Origin: Hypomesus transpacificus
Lineage: Eukaryota; Chordata; Actinopteri; Osmeriformes; Osmeridae
Length of the DNA: 64,000 bases
NCBI RefSeq assembly: GCF_021917145.1
Contig: NC_061074.1
Span: 279,092 to 343,091 of the forward strand
Reading direction: 5' to 3'
A model generated the notes under the pieces. The model ran no database searches. It saw only the letters and a list, made by a program, of their open reading frames with translations, and was not told the origin of the DNA. Shown in pieces: positions 46,743 to 58,268 of this stretch (position 1 is the stretch's first letter; each line of letters begins with the position of its first letter). A program made the translations under genes and the position numbers.

Positions 46743-49700
46743 CTGAAAAGGGAGAGGAAGGGCGAGATGGAGGGGGGGGGAGTCATAAGAAGGAGAAGAG
46801 ATAGAGGAGAGGGACGATACCATTAAAGACTGCATAGTCTCATTAAAGATGGACAGGTCTCCATGCAGACCTTAGGTGTGTGTCTTATTGCTTGATTTGC
46901 TTTAGTATTGCACTAAAAAACAAACTGTCTGTCACAATGTGAAGACAGGACAAATGCTTTCATGTTGTTGCATCACTGTGTACTGCACTGCCTTCCAGTT
47001 CTTTTCAAACTCTCACTAATGAAAAGTAGCCAGCACAACAGAAGCTAAAGCACCCAGGCAGGAGACCAGCACACTGCAGTCAAAGCAGCAAATACACCAG
47101 CTGCTCGTAATTGGCTCCTCTTGGTTACACATGGTACCCTTGCCTTTACAGACACCAAACACCAGATCCCCTGACATCGCTGTCGCTACTCTCCTACAGC
47201 AACTTTTCATCTTCATTGTCTTGTGATTCTAACTACCTGTTCCAAGTTGTGTCAGAGGTCTGAAGGGGGACCCACAAGGTGGATCGTCAAATAAATCAAT
47301 ACACTTGCAAGTAGTACTCTAATAAGTAAGTAAGTTACTCGAGCAAATACTCAAGTACTTCTACTCACCCAGCACGATAGCTAACATCTGCGTGGCTTTC
47401 TTCTCCTTCTGCTGGGAGATCTTCCTCTTGCTCATGGTCTTGACGGAGGTCTGGGTCTTGCCGTTGGGCAGGGCCTGGGTCTGGAAGGCCTTGGTCACCC
47501 TGGGAGGCTCCGCCTGGACCTCCTTGGGCCCCGTGTCCCCATTCTTCAGAGCCTCCTCGGGCAGGGTGGGTGGGGTGGAGGTGGGGCTGGTGTTGGGGGC
47601 CTTGCTGGGGAGCAGCTGCTGGGAGGGGTGTGAGGGCTGGGGCTGGTTGGGCTGGGGGGGCTGGTGGCTGGAGGCCTGGGGGGGCTGGTGGCTGGAGGCC
47701 TGGGGGGGCTGGTGGCTGGAGGCCTGGGGAGGGTCCGAACACTTCTGCTGCTTCTCTGGCTTGCTACAGGTCTGCAGGTCATCCAACTCCATGTCCTCCG
47801 CCTCATTGGCCACCTCTTTGATGAATATCTGCGATTGGATGTATTGGGGAAGGTCTGTTTTTAACTACTGATGCAATACTCTTTGTTGAGCTGTGATTGG
47901 ATGATTGCAAAAATCAGTTTTGCTTCATGATATAACTTTGATGAAGATTTGGTGAGACACCGGAAATGACTAGCGTAAGCCTGTGGTGATTTAATACAGT
48001 GAATACAGACATTGTAAATCTTTCAGAGAGGGGGTTGGTGCATCGTGCCAGAAACATTCTTCACATAATGGGCCTTCGGGCTGTGGGATTATATGAACAT
48101 GCTGCGATCATCCATTTAGTTTGGTAAATGATAATTACGGCTTCCGCTGATGACTGCTTTGATAAATTGAATCCTTAACGCGTCTGATGAATCCCATTTT
48201 AATGGGGGTAACTGGGGAGAATCTGGAGGTGGATCCATGTTAACTTCCTCACCAAAGGGAAGCACCACCTTCACCCCACGCCCCCTCCCCCTTCCGCAAC
48301 CCCCCCCCCCCTCCCCTCAGAGAGTTTACTAAAGATATCTGGAATGAGACCAAGATAATTAAACATACCACTTTCTTCTTGCTGACAGGAAAGCTGCCGT
48401 TAGACTTGACGATCACAGTGCACAGACGTACATCCTCTGGGTGAGTGCACTTCTCTTGCTTCAGAAGGAGGAGCAAGAGAGAGAGAGACCAGGGGAGAGA
48501 GAGGGCCAGGGAGAGAGGCCATGGGAAGAGGTAGGCCAGGGGAGAGACCAGGGAGAGAGAGGGAGATATGGAGAGAGACAAGCCAGAGGAGAGAGAGAAA
48601 AGGTCGGGTGGGGTAGAGAGAGCGACCGAGGGAGAAAGAGGGGCCAGGTGGAGAGAAGAGGGACACCAGGGGAGGGAGGCCAGGGACGAGAGAGGTAGGA
48701 AGGCCAGGGGTGAGAGAGAGACCAAGGGTAAAAAAGGGATGTCAGGGGTGAGAGAGAGACCAAGGGTAAAAAAGGGATGTCAGGGGTGAGAGAGGGAGGC
48801 CAGGGGTGAGAGACAGAGGTCAGGGGAGAGAGAGGGAGGTCAGGGGTGAGAGAGGGAGGTCAGGGGTGAGAGAGGGAGGTCAGGGGTGAGAAAGGCCAGG
48901 GGTGAGAGAGAGAGGTCAGGGGGGACAGTGAGGGATGCCAGTGGTGAAAGAGGGACACCCCGAGGAGAAAGGGAGGCCAGGGACAAAGAGAGGGAAGGCC
49001 AGGGGAGAGAGACAGCCTTAGTACACAAGCCTATTACAGCCTTTGCTTCCTTCCATTGAAACTACCATACACTTCTAAATAATGATCACTTTCATTATTA
49101 TATTGATTTAAGCATTCTACCTGACAACAAAACTACCATATTGCTGCTCTGTAGGGAAATTATGATATTTATTTCCACATGAATTCTGTCATGATTTCAC
49201 AGATGATATACTGGAAACAGGTGCTATAGCACATTCTTATTGAGTGTCTACAATTTAAAAGATGATTCTATAACTGTAGTTCTTTGCCATAGGTCTCTGG
49301 TTAATCAATCTGTCTTTGAGAGAAACCACTTAGAACAAAGATCAGCCATCAAAAACATCACGGTCCATCTGTGTTACTGTGTGTGTGTGTGTGCGTGATG
49401 TCTCCATGATGTTCATAAAAGTATTCATACAGGCGTAGAAATAACTGGCATAAGTCAAGTAACATTATAATTTATAACATGTATTGACTGACAGCCAAAA
49501 CTGATGAGGACTGTATTCCTTGCAACTGCCTTGCTATTACATCAGCAATGGTTAGACCTGCTGATCCATGCTGACATGGATTATGCACACAGACATCCAC
49601 ACACACAGTCATACACACACCAACCAAGGGCATTTACTTTACTGTTTGTGTAAGAGTAAAGCAGAGTCAAATACATTACTGCGTTTCTGGGCTCGGAAGT

Positions 49701-52658
49701 CATTGATCTGCTTTGCGTCAGTAAAATCCAAATGGATGAAAGGGAAAGTTTTCAGTAGCACGACATCAGTGTTTATAATTACTGCTGAGGTTTAGGGAAA
49801 GAGACCTGCCAATCCATGAGAATTGGTGGCTAGGGGGTTACAGTAACACTGGGGGACTGAGACTGGGGGGTTGAGACTGGGGGGTTAAGACTGGGGGGTT
49901 GAGACTGGGGGGTTAAGACTGGGGGGTTGAGACTGGGGGGTTAAGACTGGGGGGTTGAGACTGGGGGGGTTAAGACTGGGGAGTTGAGACTGGGGGGTTA
50001 AGACTGGGGGGCTGTGACAGGGAGGTTGAGACTGGAGGGCTGACACTGGGAGGTTGAGACTGGAGGGCTGACACTGGGAGGTTGAGACTGGAGGGCTGAC
50101 ACTGGGAGGTTGAGACTGGAGGGCTGACACTGGGAGGTTGAGACTGGAGGGCTGACACTGGGAGGTTGAGACTGGAGGGCTGACACTGGGAGGTTGAGAC
50201 TGGAGAGCTGACACTGGGAGGTTGAGACTGGAGGGCTGACACTGGGAGGTTGAGACTGGAGGGCTGACACTGGGAGGTTGAGACTGGAGGGCTGACACTG
50301 GGAGGTTGAGACTGGAGGGCTGACACTGGGAGGTTGAGACTGGAGGGCTGACACTGGGAGGTTGAGACTGGAGGGCTGACACTGGGAGGTTGAGACTGGA
50401 GGGCTGACACTGGGAGGTTGAGACTGGAGGGCTGACACTGGGAGGTTGAGACTGGAGGGCTGTGACAGGGAGGTTGAGACTGGAGGGCTGACACTGGGAG
50501 GTTGAGACTGGAGGGCTGACACTGGGAGGTTGAGACTGGAGGGCTGACACTGGGAGGTTGAGACTGGAGGGCTGTGACAGGGAGGTTGAGACTGGAGGGC
50601 TGACACTGGGAGGTTGAGACTGGAGGGCTGACACTGGGAGGTTGAGACTGGAGGGCTGACACTGGGAGGTTGAGACTGGAGGGCTGACACTGGGGATTGC
50701 CTGGATCAGGGGAGATCCTGACCTTCGCTAGAAGGATGGCTGTTGATCTCTCTACAAAATCAATGATGATGGGTTTGTAAGTGTGTTTCTGTTCTCCTCG
50801 GGGCAGTGAGTGTGTGCGTTTGTGTGTGTGCTCCTGAGGACAGTGTGTGTGTGTGTGTTGGTGTGCCTTCTTATTTGCTTCTTGTGTTCTGGGGGGATCA
50901 CTGAGCCAGTGTTTTTGTGATTCAGAGAGTAGCAGGGAGAGGATGAACCTGTCTCAGCTGGCTCAACACAGACCTTCTAGAAGCTAATCTCCTGTGTCTC
51001 AAGAGGGTCGGGGGGGTTAAACAAGAGCATCTCTGTGATCACATGACCAGGGCAAGAACGGTACGGTCCAAATCTCCCTTTTCTGTCTCTCTTTAGGGTC
51101 GTGTGACCAGAGAAAGCCTGGAATAGTGGCAGCTGGAACAGAGGACAACCTGGATCAGAGCAGCACTCTCTAAATTCACTACTGGGGTTCTGGTGGAGCC
51201 AGAGAGAGACTTGTTTATATAATACTGTACACACCCAACTACATGTCTACATGTTGCTTGTCCAATTCAATATCAGCAGCCATTTGTGTATCATTCACGC
51301 ATACAGCCAAACTCTTAAATGAATTTTATTTGTTGGCCCTGGCGTTGTAAAATAAAACAAAAAAAACATGAACTCTGTCACCTTCAAAGACCGTAAGACT
51401 CTAGCTGGCCTGGTACAGTCCTCTAAAGCTCTGTTCTAGCATCTCTCTCTGTCAGGCTCACCTTCAGCGCGGCGGCCAGCTCGTGATCAGGGCCCTGGTG
51501 GCCGGAGCGCTTGGGCTTGGTGTTGACGCGTTTCCGCCGCTTGCGGAGCACAACGTAGATCTGCACGTACACCAGCAGGGTGATGATGAAGGGGACGTAG
51601 AAGGACACGATGGAGGAGTAGACCACGAAGGCCGGGTTGGCGATCACGCACTGCGCCTCGTCACGCGTTGCTAGGGGAGGGCAGGGAGGGAGGGAGGGAG
51701 GTAGAGAGGGGGAAGGAAAGAAGGAAGGAAAGGAGGGAGGGAATGTGGGAAGAGAGGAAGGAAAGAAGGGAGGGAGGGAGAAAGGGAGGGAGAAAGGGAG
51801 GGAGAAAGGGAGGGAGAAAGGGAGGGAGCGAGAGACGAAGGATGGAAGGAAGGGAGGGAGGAAGGGATATATCAGTCCTGACCCCTCCTGAGACGTCGAG
51901 CCGTGCTAACTCCTGTCGGGGATTTACACCATGGTGCTCAGCAGAGCAGCAGACATGGCTGCTGTGTAACGTCAGCTCTCTACATGGTCTCCGCATCCTG
52001 TCAGCCTGGTGACTGAGACCCAGGTCCCAGCCGCAGCACCCTGAAGCTGAAGCAGAGGGGCTGTTGGAGACTGGCCCTGACATGATGGAGTGGGTTTGCA
52101 CTGGGCAGGCCGAGCACGATGCTAGCCTGGTGGCGTCCTGCTACTGTAGGTGAAGAAGCAATATGTGCCAGCTGGGATTTACAGAGAGGCAGGCGGGGTA
52201 CTGGAACTACAGATTTATCTTCGTTTTGAGTGTGTGTGTGGAAGTGAGTGTGTATATGCGCATGTTTGCGAGTGTGCGTGTGTGTGTTTGTATGTGTGCA
52301 TTTAGATATTTGTGTGTTTGTACGTCGACATGAGTGTCGTATATTATGTATTGTAGATATGTGTGTGTGTGCGTGTATTGATATGTGTGTGTGTGTGTGT
52401 GCGTGGCTCACCAGTGTTGTTGAGGCCGAACAGCAGTGGACAGGAGATGGCGAAGGACAGCACCCACACCACAGAGATCATGACGGTGACACGGCGTCTG
52501 GAGCTGTAGCGTGTGTTGTACAGCATGGGCATGGCCACCGCCGTGTACCTGGGAGAAGGTGAGGGGCGGGGGGGAGGGGCAGGACCAGAAAGGTGTGAGA
52601 GAGAGGAGAGTGTACAGAGAGAAAGAAGTTAAGAAAGAAAGAGAAAGAGAGAGAGAGA

Positions 52659-52757
<99 letters not shown>

Positions 52758-54799
52758 GGGAGATCAGCTGGGTCATGTTAGAGTAACTGTGATAGCATGG
52801 TGCCATTTGATTTTTCTTGGGTAAAGAGTGAGCTGTCTGAGGGAGAGCCTGGCAGAACCACCACACTTACACATGCCCGCTTGCTGAAGAAGAATAGTTC
52901 CCTCAAATGTGTTGTTATAAAAAAGAGACAGACAATTATGTGAGTGGGGAAATTGCACGCAATGTACTGAGTGTCAAATGAGAGTGCTCTTCGGGGGTGA
53001 TGATTGGTCGTTTGTGTGTGTTTGTGTGCGTGTATATGTGTGTAGGTGGTCACATGAAGTTGTTTGTGGTAGTTTACTTGGTTGTTTGCCCATATGTGTG
53101 TTTGTGTGATGCCAAAGCCCATGTGTGAGTCTGTATGTGAGGGCTGCAAGGAACAAAGTAGGGGAAGGAACCACATCTCCCAGAATCCCTCAGGAGAAAC
53201 CTTATCAATTAGCCCTGGCCTGGTGGCAGACCTTATCACTGGACTAAAACCCTCAGAAAATACAAGGCCTCTTGCAGCCTCTGCCATATTGATTCCATTG
53301 TTATTTGGTTTATTACGTAATCCTTTGGGTTGACTAAGCCTCTGCAACTCTGCAGCACATACAGTGAACCAAGCTTGGTTCCCTCTTCCACAGAATTTAA
53401 TCAGTAAAATATAGATGAGAAGTTCAATAATGCTATTTTACATTTCTATGGCTGTTGCTGGATCTCCTCATTGGTTTGCTTTGTTTCGGGAGAGTGTGGA
53501 AGAAGTGTGTGCATGACAGTGTGAGAGAGTTTGTGTGTGTGTGTGTGTTGGCTTGTGTGTTAGATAGAGGTTGTGTGTCTCTGTTGTGTGGTTTAGTGTG
53601 TGTTTGCTTGTGTCTGTGAGTAATTAAGCGCTTGTGTGTGTTTGTGGGAAATTGTGTGCGTGTGTGTGTGTGTTGGAGAGAGTTTGTATGTCTTTAAAAG
53701 AATGATTGAGTGTGTGTGCGCTTGTGTCTGTGAGTAATTGAGTGTGTGTGTCTGAGAGTAATTGTGTGTTTGTGTGTCTACCTTAATCACCGCTGTGGAC
53801 CAGGATAAGGGGATACTCAAACTACTCAGGTCCTCTATGGTATTCACCAGCCATACTGCATTTGGAGTGGGCTGCACTTTATCCCAGAATACATTATAAT
53901 ACATCTTACATTTGCATTTCATATATCGAACACAAATGACCTCAATGAACATTTTAATAAAACCTTTTGAATCAAGCATTGGTGTGGCCATGGTGAAGTT
54001 TTGCTCTTATCACAGCACGTTTATTCATTGATGAGAGGGGAGGGGAACTGGGAGCTGTCTCTCTGGCAGGAGAGAGTAGCAGCTCCACTTGTCTCTCCAA
54101 CCTCCTCTATCTAGAGAGAGAGAGAGAGGAAGAGGAAGAGAGAAAGAAAGGGAGAGAGAGAGGAAGAGAGAAGGAGAGAGATAGAGGGAGAGAGATTGAG
54201 ATAGAAAAAAGAGAGAGAGAGAGTAGTAGGTCTGGTTGTCTTTCCAGCCTCCCGTTCTCCTGATGCAACTATTAATCAGGACACAGCTGCTACATTTGTT
54301 GTCTGTGTTCACATCTAAAGATTTCCTTTGTGGCTCCTCAGTGGGGCCTGACCTGGGTGCCGATGGAACAATCTAGACTCCTCCCTCCCTCCCTTTCTTT
54401 ATTCCTCCATCGTTGCTTCTCCCCTTCTCCTCCCACCAATTTGTCATCTCGTGATCTGACTGACCTGGGTCCTGATGGAACAATCGAAGCTCCTCCCTCC
54501 CTTACTTTATCTATTTGAGACTTCCTCTCTCCCTGTCTTGCTTTATCTATTCCTCCCTCTCTTTTTTTATTCCTTTATGGGTCCCTCCCTTTCCACCTCA
54601 AATTTAGTCATCTCCTGATCCAATTGACCTTGCCCAACCTTGGTGCCAATGAGGCTACTCAGGTGCGTCCCTCCCTCCCTCCCCCTCACCGGTCGATGCT
54701 GATGGCACAGAGGTTGAGGATGCTGGCCGTACACATCATGACGTCCAGCGTGACGAAGATGTCACAGTGGATCTTGCTGAAGCGCCACTCGCCCACCAC
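46546..54799 (-). CDS. drd2: Dopamine receptor D2 (first coding exon missing)
   Basis: Six exons on the minus strand, in transcript order: 54799-54690, 52548-52412, 51670-51462, 48458-48369 (alternative), 47828-47369 and 46742-46546 (stop included). Phases agree throughout and the sum is 1203 bases (400 residues plus stop). Recognisable parts: TM3 with [20 protein letters not shown] (the ligand Asp and the D-R-Y), TM4 [19 protein letters not shown]5 [17 protein letters not shown] (the conserved serines), a long third intracellular loop, TM6 [16 protein letters not shown]7 [14 protein letters not shown] and the C-terminal KILHC. This is a Gi-coupled dopamine receptor. The exon with the N-terminus, TM1 and TM2 is not found between 54800 and the gap. 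Paralogue (drd2a or drd2b) not decided. Confidence 0.95.
47369..47828 (-). CDS. drd2: drd2 exon: third intracellular loop and start of TM6
   Basis: 460 bases, starting [15 protein letters not shown] and ending [17 protein letters not shown]. The middle is Pro/Gln/Ser-rich with three copies of the octapeptide ASSHQPPQ (a 24-bp tandem repeat at about 47658-47730), making the loop longer than in mammals. Confidence 0.95.
48285..49015 (+). repeat. Poly-C run and GAGAGAGGGAGGCCAGGGGT minisatellite in drd2 intron
   Basis: A C-rich run at 48285-48318; then, from about 48470 to 49015, degenerate units of about 20-21 bases (core GAGAGAGGGAGGTCAGGGGT). It brackets the alternative exon. Confidence 0.85.
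48369..48458 (-). CDS. drd2: drd2 alternative exon (long-isoform insert)
   Basis: Encodes [19 protein letters not shown] and SFPVSKKKV, the counterpart of the 29-residue insert that separates D2L from D2S in mammals. Both ends are in phase 0. The acceptor is either AAG at 48459-48461 (30 codons, starting QEK) or GAG two codons later (28 codons). Its upstream pyrimidine stretch is a (TC)n run. A 20-bp purine-rich repeat (48470-49015 on +) lies immediately upstream in the transcript. Confidence 0.9.
49850..50696 (+). repeat. 28-bp minisatellite in drd2 intron
   Basis: Two sub-arrays. About 49856-50018 has 28-bp units of two similar 14-mers (GACTGGGGGGTTGA and GACTGGGGGGTTAA). From 50019 to 50696 there are about 24 units of GGAGGTTGAGACTGGAGGGC plus TGACACTG, with a TGTGACAG variant at about 50010, 50460 and 50570. 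Long open frames on the minus strand here are repeat artefacts. Confidence 0.93.
51462..51670 (-). CDS. drd2: drd2 exon: loop 2 extracellular end, TM5 and start of loop 3
   Basis: 209 bases. Encodes [14 protein letters not shown]5 and [14 protein letters not shown] to ELAAALK. Donor AAG|GTGAGC in phase 0, so the next exon can be skipped without shifting the frame. Confidence 0.95.
51675..51870 (+). repeat. (GGGA)n/(GGAA)n array next to a drd2 acceptor
   Basis: Purine-rich tetranucleotide array. On the transcribed strand it is the pyrimidine tract upstream of the TM5 exon. Confidence 0.92.
52412..52548 (-). CDS. drd2: drd2 exon: loop 2 and TM4
   Basis: 137 bases. Encodes [19 protein letters not shown] and TM4, ending LLFGLNNT. 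Donor TG|GTGAGC. Confidence 0.95.
52640..52755 (+). repeat. (GA)n microsatellite in drd2 intron
   Basis: About 50 GA units with one GGGA interruption. Confidence 0.96.
53525..53775 (+). repeat. Diffuse (GT)n-rich repeat
   Basis: Repeated GTGTGTGTTTG and GAGTAATTGAGTGTGTGTG units in drd2 intronic DNA. Confidence 0.8.
54690..54799 (-). CDS. drd2: drd2 exon: end of loop 1, TM3 and DR of the DRY motif
   Basis: Acceptor CTTCCAG, donor CG|GTGAGG. Begins VVGEW and ends after the Arg codon's second base; the Tyr of DRY is on the next exon, as in mammalian DRD2. It is the 5'-most drd2 exon present. Confidence 0.95.
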
Positions 54800-57059
54800 C
54801 TGGAAGACAAGCGACAAACAGCAACAAACAACAAGGCAGACGTCAGCGGACGTCAGGTCGGCTTGTTCAGAGAGCCTCAACACTGTTGGCGTTTTGGAGC
54901 CTTGTCGCATGGGAACAATCAGCAGAATAAAAACCAAGCACTTTTAAAAAACAACTAAAAAAACACATTCCCACTAAGTACAAACAAGAACGAACTGCAC
55001 TTTAAAAAACGTCACAAACATCCAACCAGGTTCACTCCAGGCCCATTAAACATTTAGCTGGCCTTTCTTGACTTGAGTTTGTCATCTGCCTGCCTCTCAG
55101 CTGAAACCAAGTGTCACCCGCTGGCATTAAAGGAGCATTCCGCCGGATGTTCGTGACGGACACAAACCGTTTAGTCAATCAGCTCAGCTGTTCACATGCA
55201 TCTCCTGACAACTCAGTCAGGCGAACTGCTTCTTCCTGTCATTCAGGGTGACTCCTCCCACTCGGAGGGCGGCGTGGAGGAACGCGGGGGGAGGGCGGTT
55301 CTGAGCGGCAGGCGCCAGGCCGACGCGACGCCCGGACAGCCCCAGGGACTGCTGATGAACCCATCGGTATTCATGAAACCCACTTCCACTCTCTACAGGA
55401 GCTTGCACTCCAACTCCCGGAGTACTATCTATCATCGGAGGTTCTCTGACAAGGGAAGGAGAGGAGAGAGGGAGGGATGGGGGGTGTTGCAGGGAGGAGA
55501 AGGGGGTGTGGGGGCGTTCATGGCTTCTGATGTTCTGTCTCTTCTATTCTCCACCTCTCCTCTCCTGTCTTCTCCTCTCCTCTCCTGCCTTCTCCTCACC
55601 TGCTTTCTCCTCACCTCTCCACTCCTCTCCTGCCTTCTCCTTTCCTCTCCTCTCTTCTCTTCTCCTCTCCTCTCCTCTCTCTCCTCTCCTCTCCTCCTCC
55701 TCTCCTCTCCTCACCTCTCCACTCCTCTCCTGCCTTCTCCTTTCCTCTCCTCTCTTCTCTTCTCTTCTCTTCTCTTCTCTTCTCTTCTCTCTCTTCTCTT
55801 CTCTTCTCTTCTCTTCTCTTCTCTTCTCTTCTCTTCTCCTCTCCTCTCCTCTCCTCTCCTCTCCTCTCCTCTCCTCTCCTCTCCTCTCCTCTCCTGCCTT
55901 CTCCTTTCCTCTCTTCTCTTCTCTTCTCCTCTCCTCTCCTCTCCTCTCCTCTCCTCTCCTCTCCTCTCCTCTCCTCTCCTCTCCTCTCCTCTCCTCTCCT
56001 CTCCACTCCTGTCTTCTCCTCTCCTCTCCTGCCTTCTCCTCACCTGCTTTCTCCTCACCTCCCCACTCCTCTCCTGCCTTCTCCTTTCCTCTCCTCTCTC
56101 CTCCTATCCTCTCCTCCTATCCTCTCCTCTCCTGCCTTCTCCTCTCCTCTCCTCTCCTGCCTTCTCCTCTCCTCTCCTCTCCTGCCTTCTCCTCTCCTCT
56201 CCTCTCCTCTCCTGCCTTCTCCTCTCCTCTCCTCTCCTCTCCTCTCCTCTCCTCTCCTCTCCTCTCCTCTCCTCTCCTGCCTTCTCCTCTTCTCTCTTAT
56301 CCTAGCCCAGTAGAGGCACACCAGGACACCCCGGAGCGTCCTCACGAGGCACCATGTCTCCAGAGAGAACAGCTTTCAGAGCCTAGTGTCTTGGCTACTC
56401 CTCCTCTTCCAGGCATTAAAGCATGACCTGACGGACCCATATGAAAGATACTTTGCCTGCTTTCTTTTTACTCCCCCTGCCCTCCTCTCCAAGTCTTTCT
56501 GTATCTCAGTTCCTATTGATCATTCCCGCATCTCTCTAACACCAGCCCCGCATCTTTAACCCCCCGCCCCCACCCCACACACATTCAGACCCATACATAA
56601 TCTGCGTGCATCAAAACCCACTGGTCTATCCTAGCACCTACACTAAGTTGGGTAAACTGACACACACACACACACACACAGAGAGATTGTGCTGGTCTGC
56701 CTAGCGACACAATCCAAATGAAACACACCAAGGAAAAATCCAATTGTTATGTTAATGTGAGCGCAGCCTTCGCCATGCTTCCTCGTGTGCTGCTCTGCCG
56801 GTGCCTTGTGTCTCTGCCTCTCTCCCGTAATACAAGGACAGATTATTCATCTGATAAGATACGCCTGGCGTACTGTTCTGGGTTTACCAGCCCCTGTGTT
56901 CTGTGACAGTACAGAAGGCTGCGTGGTTGGAGGGGGAAAAAAGGGTAGATAAAAGACGACGAGAACGGCTGGGACAGAGAGGAGAAATAAAAAGGGGATG
57001 GAAGATGAAAGAGACGGGGAGAGGAGAGAGAAGAGGAATTAGAGGGGGAAAAACAAGGA
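54800..57059. other. Region upstream of the drd2 TM3 exon, up to the gap
   Basis: Expected to be a drd2 intron. No exon with the N-terminus or TM1-2 of a receptor is present on the minus strand. The large (CTCCT)n array at 55545-56305 occupies much of it. The rest looks non-coding. Confidence 0.6.
55545..56305 (+). repeat. (CTCCT)n / (CTCTT)n satellite-like array
   Basis: About 760 bases of 5-bp units, with blocks of CTCTT (about 55755-55840), blocks of CTCCT, and recurrent larger modules ending GCCTTCTCCT. All frames through it are low-complexity and not taken as genes. Confidence 0.95.
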
Positions 57060-57559
57060 NNNNNNNNNNNNNNNNNNNNNNNNNNNNNNNNNNNNNNNNN
57101 NNNNNNNNNNNNNNNNNNNNNNNNNNNNNNNNNNNNNNNNNNNNNNNNNNNNNNNNNNNNNNNNNNNNNNNNNNNNNNNNNNNNNNNNNNNNNNNNNNNN
57201 NNNNNNNNNNNNNNNNNNNNNNNNNNNNNNNNNNNNNNNNNNNNNNNNNNNNNNNNNNNNNNNNNNNNNNNNNNNNNNNNNNNNNNNNNNNNNNNNNNNN
57301 NNNNNNNNNNNNNNNNNNNNNNNNNNNNNNNNNNNNNNNNNNNNNNNNNNNNNNNNNNNNNNNNNNNNNNNNNNNNNNNNNNNNNNNNNNNNNNNNNNNN
57401 NNNNNNNNNNNNNNNNNNNNNNNNNNNNNNNNNNNNNNNNNNNNNNNNNNNNNNNNNNNNNNNNNNNNNNNNNNNNNNNNNNNNNNNNNNNNNNNNNNNN
57501 NNNNNNNNNNNNNNNNNNNNNNNNNNNNNNNNNNNNNNNNNNNNNNNNNNNNNNNNNNN
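57060..57559. other. Assembly gap (500 N)
   Basis: Exactly 500 N, the usual placeholder for a gap of unknown size. Gene content changes from drd2 to vwf across it. Confidence 0.99.
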
Positions 57560-57837
57560 ACACACATGCATACACACATAGATAGATATACACACATACA
57601 CGCATGCATGCATACATGCATACACACACACAATACCACACACATACATAGACACACACGCATACAAACAAACATACACACCCACATGCACACGCACGTT
57701 ACAGAGGCATGCACACAAACACACATTCATAGACAGACACATTGACAGACATAGACACACAAACACACATGCATACACACATACATAGATATACACACAT
57801 ATACGCATACACAAAGGTTTTATGAGTCTGCGTGTGT

Positions 57838-57890
<53 letters not shown>
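57560..57890 (+). repeat. (CA)n then (GT)n arrays beside the gap
   Basis: CACACA/CATACA units to about 57810, then about 30 GT units at 57836-57889 ending two bases before the vwf intron donor region. Probably why assembly broke here. Confidence 0.93.
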
Positions 57891-57892
<2 letters not shown>

Positions 57893-57898
57893 CCATAC

Positions 57899-58042
57899 CT
57901 AACAGAGTGAAGGCGCGATGGCGACAGTCTCCCGCCAGTAGATAGCTACAGTCTCCAGGGAACTCATAGACCACTCCATCAAAGGTGTGGACATGATGGC
58001 GACCAAACAGACTGCAGCGCCCGGACAGTCCAGCCACACACA
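57899..58042 (-). CDS. vwf: von Willebrand factor, exon with start of the first VWD domain
   Basis: Minus strand, acceptor GTGTAG and donor TTAG|GTATGG, 144 bases, phase 1 in and phase 1 out. Encodes GRCSLFGRHHVHTFDGVVY and then EFPGDCSYLLAGDCRHRAF. This matches the start of the D1 propeptide domain of VWF (Cys-Ser-Leu-Phe-Gly ... Thr-Phe-Asp-Gly ... Cys-Ser-Tyr-Leu-Leu-Ala-Gly) better than other VWD proteins. The following exons would lie in or beyond the gap. VWF is a secreted haemostatic multimer. Confidence 0.8.
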   Translation of the reverse strand, partial: CVWLDCPGAAVCLVAIMSTPLMEWSMSSLETVAIYWRETVAIAPSLC

Positions 58043-58216
58043 CTACACACACACCATGGCTTGTTACGGACCATTCAAAAACTCATGAGAGCTGAATATC
58101 GTTCTGAGTGGCTGGTAGCTAAGATAACTGTAAGTCAAGTAGGAGGCTCAGGTATGCTTCTCGTTAGTCTGAACTCGGTTCTTTGGGTTAGGTTCAGTCA
58201 GGAGGTGATAACTCAC

Positions 58217-58268
58217 CCAGCAGGTTTAGGAGAACCAAGATCTCTCTCCACCCTGCGCACCTATAAAC
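58217..58268 (-). CDS. vwf: Possible vwf signal-peptide exon
   Basis: Minus strand: acceptor TTTCAG, donor GG|GTGAGT, 52 bases, ending in phase 1 as the next exon requires. It codes REILVLLNLL, which with VCVAGL from the next exon forms a signal-peptide-like hydrophobic core. No ATG lies in this exon, so the initiator would be on an exon further upstream, or the exon call is wrong. Confidence 0.4.

Noticed and set aside
49885..50690. Three long minus-strand frames ([15 protein letters not shown] repeats)
   Set aside because: Produced by the 28-bp intronic minisatellite, open in all three frames because 28 is not a multiple of three and the unit lacks stops.
55196..56426. Open frames of 300-369 codons of Ser/Leu/Pro on + and Arg/Glu on -
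   Set aside because: Translation of the (CTCCT)n array; no coding features.
56843..57814. Open frames spanning the gap
   Set aside because: They consist of unknown residues from 500 N plus CA-repeat translation.
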